DNA from: Camarhynchus parvulus
Lineage: Eukaryota; Chordata; Aves; Passeriformes; Thraupidae
Assembly: GCF_901933205.1 (NCBI RefSeq)
Contig: NC_044571.1
Coordinates: forward strand, 56,605,994 to 56,669,993
Length of the DNA: 64,000 nucleotides
Reading direction: 5' to 3'
This document shows, piece after piece, positions 39,300-50,906 of the stretch; position 1 is the stretch's first letter; every line of letters starts with the position of its first letter. The notes under the pieces are model-generated. The model did no database searches, was not told the origin of the DNA, and saw nothing but the letters and a program-made list of their open reading frames with translations. Both the position numbers and the translations under genes were made by a program.

Positions 39300-42200
39300 G
39301 TAAGTACAGTACTCCTTGGTTGCTTCCACACCTTGATGGGTAGAGTAGTCAAGATTTTCCTTTCTTCCTTAGCTTTTGAGATGTAACTTTGGAAAATGGA
39401 AGGGAGACATAAATTACTTTTCCTTCAAAAAGGAAGAAAAGGAGCTGAGAAAACCTGATGGAGATAATGCATTCTCTTTGTCCTCTTTCTCTGAAATCGT
39501 TCTTTGGGAGAGATAGATGAATAACTTCTAGAAGAAAAGTTAAAAAAGAAAGAAGTTAAAATGGAAAAATTGAATGTACATATTTAATTGCTCAGGTGGG
39601 TAGAGCTGAGGATTTTAATGGTTATTGGTTCTTCAGGATTATAATTTATATGGGTAGGCTGGGCAGGATATAATCTTGTGGTTCCTTTTGATGGCTTGGT
39701 TGATGCTTCAAAATACAATGCAATGAAGCACACCTTGTCCAGAGAATGCTTAACTCCTTAACATTTTTTATGTCATTGTCCAAATTTGGGAGAGTGAGCA
39801 AGATTATCTGGTTTCCAGATACTTTGAAGGTGGCTCAGATTTATTTTGAAAAAGCTAGTCAGGAAGGGGTGTACTTAAGAAAGACCTATTAACTGGGAGG
39901 GTGGCAGCAAATTTCATTCCACCTTTTTGTGCTTAGAAAACCTCCAAACAATTCTAGTAGATTGTACATTCCCACTTAGCTAAAATAATTTTAGAAGGTA
40001 GCATATATAATACTGAATCAGTCAAAGGCACATTACAATCTCAAATGCTACTCCTTTTCTTAATTATTTGTATTTAACAATCTATTTGCTAGTAAAATGT
40101 AATTTGTTTAGGTTCATAATACCATAGAATTAGTATTTTTGTTGTAAAGAATAAAAATCTTGTTTCATCAAAAGCTTTACTGCGTAGAGCTGTAGGAAAA
40201 TTGTACAATCTTTTTCTCACATTTGCTATTTTTATTTTTCTTTCAGTTTGGTATTGTTTTCCACCACACAGCTTTGTCTCCTGCAGACTGTCAAATTTGT
40301 CAAGATTCCTTATTTGTTGGAAACTTTTCAAGCAGAAGGGTTATTCTTTTACTAGCAGTTCTAAAAATATATCCCCAGAAGTTATGACTTGTATGATGAT
40401 AACCTAGGCTGCAAGAAGGGACACAATTGAATAACAGAATACTAAATAAATAAAACTGACTCTTCTTTCATCTGCACAATTCAGCTGCGAGTACTTTCTT
40501 TATATGAGGTCTTGAATTTGAGTAGATCCAGTCATTTATTATGACAGGTTGCAATTAGTCAGCATGCTGCTTATGTTTCCTTCCTATTCTGCTCGCTGGA
40601 ATAGTGAAAATGTTTGAACAAAAGAAAGCCATAGGACCTTTCACTAACTAACCTAACCACTGGTCTGGCTGGAGATATTAGTTGGTTCAATGTTTACATG
40701 AACAACAGTTTTCAGGCAAAATGCTCTAAAACACAGCTTTGTTTTGAGTACTGTCCCTTCCATTATTTTATTAATGTAATTTTTGAAATCTAATTTTATT
40801 ATAAAAGATTATTTGGGGTGGTTTTTACAAAATTATTATATAGCCTGCAATTTCTAGCACAAGGGGAGCCTGAAATGGAAACTTGTATCTATCTCTACTA
40901 TTACACAAATAATAACAACATTTAACAGCCTTTTGTCTCTGAGGCATTAAAACAGCAAATTGAGCTGCATTAATGACTAATTAGTGTTTTCAGCATCTTC
41001 CCTGTGCATGACTCAAGAAAAAGGTAATTTTCTTGACTTTTAAAAATTTATCCTGCCCAAATATGAATATTTTCTTAAACTGAGTATCTTTATATTCTTA
41101 CTGGGAAAATGTAAAATTTTATTTTAAAATTTGAAAAATACATTACATTTAACTTGAATAATTTCCAGCTATGGAAAGTTGTGATTTCTTTTCTCTGTAT
41201 TGTGGAAAATCTGTTGTTCTGACAAATATGTTAATGTAAGCATACAATGAAGAAAAGAGGGATAAACATTTTTATATCTCGTCCATAGATGGAAACAGGA
41301 GATGTTGCATTACCCATATCTAGTCATTTTAGGGTCCATGCAGTGTTAAATGTGTAGTTTTTCAAGTGATTGTTCTGAACCCTAGCAGACTAGCTTTTGA
41401 GGTTTGTGGCAAGAAGATAAAATTGAAAGAGGAGTTTGATTCAATTTGGTGAAAAAAATATAAAAGCAGAAAGGGGTCTGGAGGATATAATGAAGCCATC
41501 TGAATTCTTTGGAAGAGTTGGGTGAATAACTTCCAGAGTAAAAAACTCCCCATTGCACTATGGATATTTTTGCATGCTGAATTTCTTAAAAATAATTTCA
41601 GTCGACTGTCTTCTTGACCATGAAATGAAGGTTTTCCCCCAGATTTTAATCATATCAATGAACTTAGAACTAACAAACTAAAGAATGCTCTTAATAGTAT
41701 TTTTAAATTATTGAAACAAAAGTGTTATTATGAAGTGAAAGAATCCCTTTTCTCCCTCAGATTCATTGAAGATTTCTACCTCTATCCTGCCTGCTGTGGA
41801 AATTTGTTCTCAAAGCTTTGTTGCTCTTCTTAACAGCTATGGATCACATACAGTCACATAGAGTTTTATAGATCAAATTTAGATTAAATTTTTCTCAAAA
41901 ATAAAAAAGAGGCACCTATGGAATTTATTTAAGCAGAGGGATAGCTCTTGTTGACAGATCAGAAATCTTCTGAACATATTGGAGAACAGCAATATTTTTA
42001 ATAATGTTTCCAGAGAAAGAATGCACTGCTTTTGCTTTCCAGTGTTGCAGATAAACTTAAGCCATTCCTGTACTGCAAAAAAAAAAAAAAAAAATGGAGA
42101 GGAAAATATTTTTATGTTTAAGCACTAATTTTTACTTTAACTCCTGACAGAAGAAAACTGAACTCTCTCCAGGCTGCAGGTCTGCTGCCATTTTAAAAGA

Positions 42201-44388
42201 ACAAACGCTTTTTGTCATTTATTTCCTACATGCCTTTTTAAATCTTGTATAAAGTCTGCATTTTTCTATCTTCCTGAGATCTTGCTATCACTGTTCCTCA
42301 AATAAACAGATATTATAGTTAAAACTGTTTTTTAAAACATTCAATGCTCCATCAAATATCAGTGGTCAAACTCTGCTCAATTTCAGTGGATATATATTCT
42401 AACAAACTTCATTATGAATATGAACCTCTGCTTTTTATTTTTTTATTATGTAGTTTTTAACTTTTCCTGAGTTCCACAGATTCTTCTGTTCTTGCTCTGG
42501 GGAGACCATCAATTATTTTAGTTTAAATAAATAACATAATTTTGATGTGTCTGTCTCTAACATGGCTTCAAGAAGAATGGGAGATAAAACATCTGGTATA
42601 GCTCTTCTCCTGTTGATCAGGACACTTTGGTTACATCCAGTTTGAATTTCCTAATGCTGAGCAGGATGATGAACCTGAATTTTCCACCTACCACAGTGTT
42701 CCCTCTACTAGGCTATAAAAGAAAATGTTGATATAACTTGATCTTTCTAAATAAAATTGGCAACTTTTCACAAGCTGTTTCTCCAAATATTTGTGATTAT
42801 GGGAATACAGATTGGGTTTGTTCTCTATTAGGAAAGAAGCATTTGTAATGGAACTGGAGGGCAGAAAGAGATAGTTCTGAGATGAGCAGAAGCAAAACCA
42901 TGAGTTCAAATAGCTGTTCATTCATACTGAATTACCTTTAATTTAACATTCTGCGGTAGCAGGATAGGGTTATTGAACTGAAGTCTTATGCTTACCACAA
43001 TCTTGCTTATGTTCCACCTTGTGATATTCTCTCTCTTTTTCTCTGCTTCTAAATCCATTGAGATAACAGTGATTTACTGCTGCTCTGACTCATAAAGATG
43101 CACTAAGAGTCTAATCCAGGAAGTCAGTAGCATTTTTGCCACAATGAATCAGTATAACCCGTGTTGCATAAAATGAGCAGATATAAAGTGCACTTCAGGA
43201 CATGATATGGCCTTGTACTGTCTCCTGTGATGGTGCATGGAATTCCTCTGAAGAAGGCAGCTACAGTCTTGTTTTTACACTATGCAGAAGAAACATTCCA
43301 CCTGAAAACTCTAATTTTTCCTTCTATTTCTACTGATTCTCCATATCTAATGGACTCTGTGAGGTCAGTAAAAGCCACATCATTCCCAGAGTTAGTCTTT
43401 TTGAAGCCATATCAACAAAGCCTGTAAATCTATCTGCCTTTTGAATGTCTGTCTTTGAGAAGTACCAAATCCCACACAGCTTGCAGATTTTTAGATTGCT
43501 GATTTCTCAAGTGTATCATCCTAGGTAACTGAACCCCAAAAGACATAGAGAAAGGAAAAAGGAAGAGACAACTCAATACAATATGAGGATAGATAATCAG
43601 TCAGAACTTGCAAAATCAGGAGCAGATGTAGCCCAATTAAACTCAACAGTTTCACAGGTGTTCATAGGAATGACTTTAACATAAACCACATTTCTCTTCA
43701 ATGCTCCTTATTTTTTTTTTCCTAGAGCTCTTTAAATTTTGTATACTTCACCAAACTAAACTAGAAAATGTATACAGGAAAGACAATTGGAGCTTAGCTG
43801 ACTATAATTGATTAAAATTCAACATGCTGTTTGATTTTGGAAGCATGATGAGTCATATTTATTGAAGGGATGAGGGTTAGGTGATATCACATCTTGATTT
43901 GGTTTTGAATTCCTGGCAAAAAGCATCCACAATTAAAATTGTCTTATGCAAGATCTGAAGGTTGCTGGAAAATGCTGGAACTCTAGCCCTAATTGGCTTC
44001 AACATGTACAATTCATTCTCAGCAGCATGTTCTGGAATTTGTTATTGTCTCACTACCTGAACATTGTGCTATCAGCCAGAAACACAGCATATATGCCATT
44101 CATTCTTTTCAAGCTGGTGCTTTCCTGACTGCAGTTTTAGGAGTTCATTGAAGGGAATAGGCAGAGTGATAATGCAAACATTTTTCATGCATATCTGTTG
44201 TTATGGTATTAGCATTAATCTTTTGACTTCCTATCATATTACAGAATAAAAAGGTTTTCTTCTGATCAGGTGCTGTAACATCTGGAAGTCAGAATCCACC
44301 AGAATCCACCTTTTTTTTATTTTATATAATATTTTGATAAATTTATTTTTCCTGGAAATTATATAACCCATATTCTTCCATGTCATAG
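39300..44388. other. Intron-like, nothing recognised
   Basis: AT-rich DNA with one poly-A run at 42077. No exon, RNA gene or mobile element is visible. Confidence 0.55.
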
Positions 44389-44414
44389 CTCCTTTGATGA
44401 TGTGTACTTTCTTG
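44389..44414 (+). CDS. Candidate microexon, phase 2 to 1
   Basis: A good acceptor (CATATTCTTCCATGTCATAG) and a strong CTTG|GTAAGT donor bound 26 bp reading SFDDVYFL in the phase-2 entry frame. It ends in phase 1, which matches the entry phase of the next candidate at 50851 (G|TG, Val). It is too short to test alone. Confidence 0.22.
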
Positions 44415-44679
44415 GTAAGTTAGACCTCACTAAAGTCCTTCTTTGCATTCAGGGGGAGCTGCACCTGCAAGTTCAAAGAACAGACTGGAAAGTATGCATG
44501 ATATTACCATCTTGAACTACCAAATATAAAAGTTGTGGTAGTTCTTCTATAATATAAAAGAATTTATATTATTTGGATTAATTTAACATGCTCTTCAGTG
44601 CCTTATTTTTTCTTTTACCAGTGCACAACTTACTTCTTAAGAAAATGAGTTCTACCTGCCAGAATTTGTCAAAATACTC

Positions 44680-44994
44680 AGGAGAGTTTGATGGCTTGAC
44701 CTTGGCCAGCAGCCAGACACCTGCCCAGTTGCCTTCTCACTCCCTTTCTTCAGTAAGGCAGGGGAGAACAAATGACGAAAGAGCACATAGGTGTGGTGTG
44801 GGCTCCTCCATGGGCTGCAAGTGGATCTCTGCTCACACATGGACCTCCATGGGCTGCAGAGGGACATCTGCTTCACCAAGGTCTGCACCACAGGCTGAAG
44901 AGGAATCTCTGCTCAGGTGTCTGGAACAACTTCTTCTACCTTTTCACCAGTCTGGGTGTCTGCAGGGCTGAAGTTCTCGCATATTCTCACTTCC
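44680..44994 (+). mobile_element. LTR-like repeat, left part, interrupted by CR1
   Basis: A moderately GC-rich stretch with three near-repeats of an ATGGGCTGCA / ACAGGCTGAA motif followed by a GGA-TCTCTGCT type sequence (44808, 44848 and 44887 regions). It ends in a TATTCTCACTT box that is duplicated at 45923-45935. It continues beyond the inserted CR1 at 45369. From memory it resembles the same songbird LTR family as 9050-9240. ORFs on both strands here are not genes. Confidence 0.5.
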
Positions 44995-45368
44995 AGGAAT
45001 CACAGGATCAATTAGGTTGGAAAAGACCTCTGACATCACCAAGTCCAACTTATGACCCAACACTACCTTGTCAACTACACCATGGCACCATCTGCCATGT
45101 TAATCTTTTCTTAAACACCTCCAGAGCTCCACCATCTTCCCAAGTAGCCCATTCCAATGTCTAATCATACTTTCTGTGAAAAAATTCCACCTAATGTCCA
45201 ACCTAAACCTCCCTTGGCATAACTTAAGACTGCGTCTATTTGTCTTGTTACTTGTTCCTGGGAGAAGAGACCAACCCTCACTGTGCTACCACCTATTTTC
45301 AGGTTCCTGAGCTTCCTTCTCTTTGGGCTAAACAGCCCCAGCTCTGTCAGCTGTTACACACAGGACTT
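44995..45368 (-). mobile_element. CR1 LINE 3' end
   Basis: Read on the + strand, the block starts with the reverse complement of a CR1 tail (GAATCACAGGATCAATTAGG, then TTGGAAAAGACCTCTGA). It continues through the conserved CR1 region encoding the ORF2 C-terminus: CCCATTCCAATG, CTTTCTGTGAA, CTAATGTCCA, GGGAGAAGAGACC and GGCTAAACAGCCCCAGCTC. It is a 5'-truncated copy on the - strand, inserted into the LTR-like repeat. Confidence 0.92.
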
Positions 45369-45620
45369 ACTCTCTAACTTCTCTCTCTCACTGTGCAGCA
45401 GTTTTCACCGTTTAATGTTTAACCCAAGGCTCCAGCCCTTGGCTGTGGGACCCTGATGTGGGGTCCAGCTGGAGACAGCTGGAACCAGCTGTGCCCAGCA
45501 CGGAACAGCCCAAACTGTGCTCCTTACAGAGGTCCCTGCAGCTCTCCCCACCCCTTCAGTATTCATATTCTCCATGCCGTCTATGATTGTGTCCCTCATT
45601 AACATTTATATCCCCCTTAA
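45369..45620 (+). mobile_element. LTR-like repeat, right part after the CR1 insertion
   Basis: Starting CTCTCTCACTGTGCAGCAG and continuing through a GC-rich section, this piece aligns in reverse complement with 9085-9200. Together with 44680-44994 it looks like one element split by the CR1. Confidence 0.55.
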
Positions 45621-45699
45621 TTAATCCGTCTTCCAAGATAAAAAGACCTATTTACCTCATTTTGTCCCAGGAAGAAAGAGGATGACACTGATCATCCTT

Positions 45700-46000
45700 G
45701 TTTCCTTTCACTGTATATTTTCCAGGACCCTGCCTTTGCAGTGGGAGCTCAGCAGCGTGCATGGAGAGGGTGGCTGAATGCAGGATGGGGCTGGCGTGTT
45801 CTCCAAATGATATTCAAGGCACCAAACTTCCCCATGGAAAGAAGATAAAGTTTCTAGGTTTTTGCTTTGTTCTTGCCAGAAGGCAGCCTTCAGTCCTGGA
45901 TGTTCTTAGGGCTGATGCTCTCACATATTCTCACTTCACAGAATCACAGAATCAATTAGCTTGAAAAAGACCTCTGAGATCATGGAGTTCAACTTATAAA
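45700..46000 (+). mobile_element. Second LTR/CR1 junction copy
   Basis: The segment 45909-45998 repeats 44965-45055 with scattered substitutions: GGGCTGA, CTCTCACATATTCTCACTT, a CAGAATCACAGAATCAATTAG tail and a GACCTCTGA block. It therefore carries the LTR-like flank and the start of the antisense CR1 in the same arrangement. The CR1 part is cut short at about 46000. The preceding 200 bp is GC-rich and looks like diverged LTR. Confidence 0.6.
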
Positions 46001-48814
46001 GAGTTAGGCTGAATACAAAGTTAAGAGTTCTACTCTCTGTTTTTCCAGGGTAACTTGACATCTCCATGTTAGTTTTTATCATCTGTAGTAAAATAAACTG
46101 TAATTTAAATATTAGGATACTATACAAAATAATATTTGATACTTGAACAATGATTAAAATGATTAAAATTTGAGGTTTATGTAGTAATATGTATTTTTAT
46201 ATATACGTTATCACTCTGCTTTGAGGAGTTCATGACAGCTGACTTTAAGATTTAACATTTAACATTTAAACATCTCTGAACCAAAGGTGGTTTTTAAAAA
46301 AAGTTAAGAGCGATTTCACAGCATGAAACTACAGTGAGTTTCTTATACTTTTTAAATGTAAAGTAAAACAATTACTCAGTTGAGAAATTAAATTATTAAA
46401 GTAGCAAGTCGAATTTGTTACTCTTTCAAGTAATTTTTTAAAATTAATAAAACATTACTTAAGTAAATTTAGTGCTTATATCAAATACAATGTAATAAAT
46501 TTCACACAAATGAATAAGTCATTATTTAATTTAAGTGTTAATGCTAGATCTTTTGAAAATGAGATCATTTTCGCCCTGAGAGTCTGTGGCTCCTTGTGCA
46601 GTAGACATTGAGTATAGGGTGAAACCAGCCTTATCAGCTGGCTTCCTGAAGACAGCAGGGACTGGTACCATTAATACATGTAGGTCTTAGTGAAGGAGGA
46701 AGAGTTGACGGAACTGATGGATCTCATCAGCCTGCTTCACTGTACTTACAATTTTAGGCACAGCACTGTCCTTGCCAGGGCTACACATTGTGCAGAATTT
46801 TCTTTGGGCTATGTTGTTTAAAATGAGTTCTGTTAGAACAGTGATCACATTGCAGTGTAGAAACACTCTGCAGATCACATCAGGAAACCATTATGCTGTT
46901 TGACAGGTCCCTGTAATCCATCCACATCCCAGCTGTATCCCAGAAACCTGACCTTGGGCCAGCCTGGGAGGACATAGGTGAGATTCTAGAACTGAAAAGG
47001 GACATGCTTCTAAGATTAGCAGCCTCTTTAATGTGTGAGCTGCCTGGTGCAAGCTGGAGAGCCCTGCAAGCCAAAAGAGCAATGTGATACATCATGAACT
47101 CCAAGGCAGAATTTTGACTGCCTACTTTTTAAAAACTTCCCTTTCATGCAGCTTTTGATACATCAACTTCCAATTCCAAGTCAGTGATTTTCCAAATTGC
47201 TCTTCTACCCCATATTCCCTCTGTGTTCTACTCCCCTAACGTACTGGCTTGATGCATGGCTACAAATACTTTTTTCTTTCTTCCTACTCTGTAGTTCTAG
47301 ACATTTCCTCTGGAAGCTCCTGTTTGAGCTGCCAATCTTGGCTCTTTAGCTCTTTCAGAGCAGGCAAGGAGTCTAATCATAATAAAATTTTTGAAATTCA
47401 AAGGCTTTTGTACATGGAGACTGAAGAACAACTACCTTAATTCTAAATACTCTTAATCAAAGCACTGCAATTAATGTAAAAACCTTTTTTTTTTCCTAGT
47501 GCCCTGTGTGTAGTCAGTTAATAGCTGAGTATTACAAGGGATGCTTAAATTATATTTAATACAGTAGGTTTTTAAATTACATTAATAAATACTATTTAGT
47601 AGGATATGATGTGCTAATAATTTCTATGAAAAGCAATTGAGAATTTCCAAAAATTGGTAATTAAACTCAACTTAAATTCACTCTGTCTGCTGACATACAA
47701 ACTGACTGTCACAAACCATCGGCACCTCCACTCTGGTTTTGTGTTCCTGTCTATATTTAATTACATAAATGATTGCATTTTATTTCACCTTTCAAAGCTC
47801 CGCATGTAACAAGGCTATGCTGTATTATGCATGACAAGTGATACAGAGTATTTTCATCTAATCCAACAATACTCATTCATAATTGCTTTTTAATTGTGTA
47901 AATGACTTAATAGCAATAGATGACAGTAAAGTTATATCTTCCTGCTGAAAAATACATTATGGGTAAGAAAATGTTCAAGTGAGTGAGAACTTAAGGATTT
48001 CTTGACTCTTACTTCTCCTATGGCTCAGGGTTTTGCAATTCTGGTAAAGAAGTAGTGTCAAAGCTCATCGGTTCCTTGGAGACAGAAAGCCAGAAGGAAA
48101 TTAAATTATTAATCTGTTACTAGTACACTAAGTCTAACAAAAGCCTTCAGCTGTGCTGCTTGCTCATTTCCATCTATCTCTAAGTAAGCCAAATCATGAC
48201 TGATTCTCACCTTCAGGTGGTTAATTGACAGTTTGGTGAGCTAGCCAGCAGTCTTTCCTTTATATGGATTTTTTGTTAGGACTGGGCAGACCACCAAGTC
48301 TGGAATATTTACTAAAACTCTTATATTTTGCTTTTCAGCACCAAAATAGGCACATTTCCGTTGGAAGCTTTAACTTTAGGGCTTCTCTGGAGATCTCAGG
48401 CCATGAATGATCCTTTGCTGCAGGCCAGTGTTGCTGTGCAGTGTGCCCTACAGCATAGAAGGTGCTGAATTTGGGGACCTAAAGCTTGACATATTTCTTT
48501 GTGCTTTCATTCTCAAGCTCCTTTGATAAGGAACATTTCTTGACTTTCATGGACTCCTAGGTACATAAGGAGGCCTTCCTCCAGACTTCAGGAGATTTAT
48601 TGTCATATTAGAGAAATGGAATAACTATTTCATCTTACAACCAAATTCTTTTACAGACCTATTATATTTTTCTTTGCCTGTGTTTAATAATGTTTTATCT
48701 GGGCAAGATGATGACATTTGTAATTAACCTTTGAAATCAAGAAATCCTTTTCCCAATTTTTCAATTTCATGCAGCAAAAGTGTCCAGGATTTTTATTTTT
48801 GATGATCACAGGGT
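46001..48814. other. Intron-like, nothing recognised
   Basis: AT-rich DNA with a slightly less AT-rich part at 46560-47110. The - strand ORFs there do not resemble any family I know. Confidence 0.55.
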
Positions 48815-49213
48815 AGGAGCAGCTTTTCTGTGAAGACAGGCTGGGAGAATTGGGGTTATTCAGCCTAAAGAAGAGAAGGTTTCTCAGAGACCTTGCAGAG
48901 CACGTCAGTACCTAAAGAGGCTCCAAGAGAGGACTTTTGAAAAGGTCACACTGTGCTAAAACAAGGGGGAATGGATTTAAACTGAAAGAGGGTAGGTTTA
49001 AATTAGAAATTAGGAAGAAATTCAGAATACTGTGAGGGTGATGAGAGACTGGAACAGGTTGCCCAGAGAAATTGTGGATGTCCCATCCCTACGTTCAAAG
49101 CCAGGTGGGATGTGGCTTTGAGTGATATGGTCTACTAGAGGGTGTCCCTGGTTGTTGGAAATAGATGATCTTTAAAATTCCTTCCAAAACAAGCCATTCT
49201 ATGATTCTATGAT
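48815..49213 (+). mobile_element. CR1 LINE 3' end with intact tail
   Basis: A 5'-truncated CR1 on the + strand. It holds GGCTGGGAGAATTGGGGTT, CAGCCTAAAGAAGAGAAGG, GACTGGAACAGGTTGCCCAG and the terminal ATTCTATGATTCTATGAT repeat. It corresponds to the end of ORF2 and the 3' UTR. Confidence 0.95.
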
Positions 49214-50334
49214 GACTTGCAGATGTCTTTGCACAAGGTAGAATACAGAGGCCTTTATCCAGTGTGCATTTCTTGAATTACTTGAGTTAAAAATTCAACA
49301 ATTCATGTAAACACATTTTGATTTTTGAAGGAATTTCATTAAGGTGTAAAAGTGCTTCATGTCAATTAAACTGAGAATTGTATTTTGAAGAGACAAATAA
49401 TTATTTTTCTAAAACTGACTTTATTTTGATTTCTTTTTTTTTCCTATGCCATATGTCAATAAATCCCACATGAGAACATAATGAATTATGACTGGGGAAA
49501 AGACCTCAAAAAATAAACACTTCTTCTGAATTAGCAACCTCTAGTGCCAATGAGTGTTTTTGCATTGAATTTTCTTGAAGCAGAACTGAGAACAGTATCA
49601 AAAAAGTGAGCAGCCATGGGCTAATAACAAAGAGTGCAATATTGCTGGAAATTCCAGCAGAGATCGTGGACAAAAGAAGTCACTTTGAAGGACAATTGTT
49701 GGGCAAGGAATGATGTCAGCTTATATTTTTTCATAATGCAGAGACTTCACATTACCTAAAGATAATTAAGGATAGAATTGAAAGTTTCAAAAAATAATTA
49801 TATTTGACCCACTAAATTCCAAGATGTCTCAATGTTTTGTCCTCATTTTGGCTGTGAATTTATTTCAGAATCTCAACTATCTTTACTGAATGGAAGTTCC
49901 ATTTTTAAAAAGGAAGTTCTTACTTCTGACTGCTTTTCCCAGTCTGCTGTGTCTTAGATCTGTGACTTGAATGTCCTTTAAATCAGCACAGCATATTGTG
50001 GCCAAACACTCACTGTTTTATTATAAATGTATAGCAATCCCTTTGACAAGGGATTGTTATAAATATTATAAAATGATTGATATAAATATATATAGATATA
50101 TATAAAGATAGATATACACATAACATTTTCCTACCCTCTTACTTCCTGAATATGAAAAAAAGGTATGAAATCTGAATGCTCAACATGCCTTCCCTGAAAA
50201 CAGCTACCTAATTTTCTGGCAGATGAAGCAAGAACATATGAAGGAAAAATCAGGAAGAGAGAACAGAATGGACAGAGGTGAAGTGGAAGTAATCTTACAA
50301 TGAATTGCCGTGAATAATTGTACTCCTTTATTTC

Positions 50335-50430
50335 ATTCATAGAATCATAAAATGGCTTGGGTTGGAAGGGGCCTTGAAGACCACCAGGTTTCATCTGCCT
50401 CAACCTGACAGCAACATCTTGGGCCTGACA
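50335..50430 (-). mobile_element. CR1 LINE tail fragment, antisense
   Basis: TCATAGAATCATAAAATGG followed by TTGGGTTGGAAGGGGCCTTG and GACCACC is the reverse complement of the last part of a CR1 element. Only about 90 bp remain. Confidence 0.88.
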
Positions 50431-50850
50431 CTCAAAGATTGTCTACATTTTGCTTGTCAGCAGCTAAGCAGTATGGCATAGGACATTATACTCAATCTCA
50501 TTCTTCTAATGATGGCTCAGGAGATGAAGGAAGTAGGTTAGTAACAGACGTGTAAAGGGGTATTTGGACACTGGAATTCTTTAATGGTTTAGAGACACTA
50601 CTTCTAAGTGAAGTCCTAAAGTAACTTCTTTTCTTGGATAGCAATTTGTGTTAAATCTGTGCTATCAGAAAGCCAGTGGCATGTGGAAAGCATTATTAAC
50701 CTTTGCAAAACAAGCCAGAGGATCTGCTAAAACTGAAAGTATAACGATTATTTTGCACTGACTTATGATATCAAGGTTAGCACAGTCTTAGGAGAAGTCA
50801 CAGATCTCATGGTTTCAATTTTGTTAAGTGTGTGCTTATTCTTGTACCAG

Positions 50851-50906
50851 TGAGAAGCTACCGTGGACACATTTGTCATGACATTTTGTCCACTTCTCCA
50901 GATAAT
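50851..50906 (+). CDS. Candidate internal exon, phase 1 to 0
   Basis: The acceptor tract TGCTTATTCTTGTACCAG and an AAT|GTAAGG donor flank 56 bp. Only the phase-1 entry frame is open to the donor, reading RSYRGHICHDILSTSPDN. It joins in frame to 44389-44414. The terminal exon at 57962 needs a phase-2 donor, so at least one phase 0-to-2 exon would have to lie between. Several weak possibilities exist (for example 52764-52798 or 55289-55335) but none stands out. Confidence 0.27.

Noticed and set aside
44588..45164. Overlapping ORFs of 127 and 130 codons on the + strand
   Set aside because: They run through the LTR-like repeat into antisense CR1, so they are not genes.
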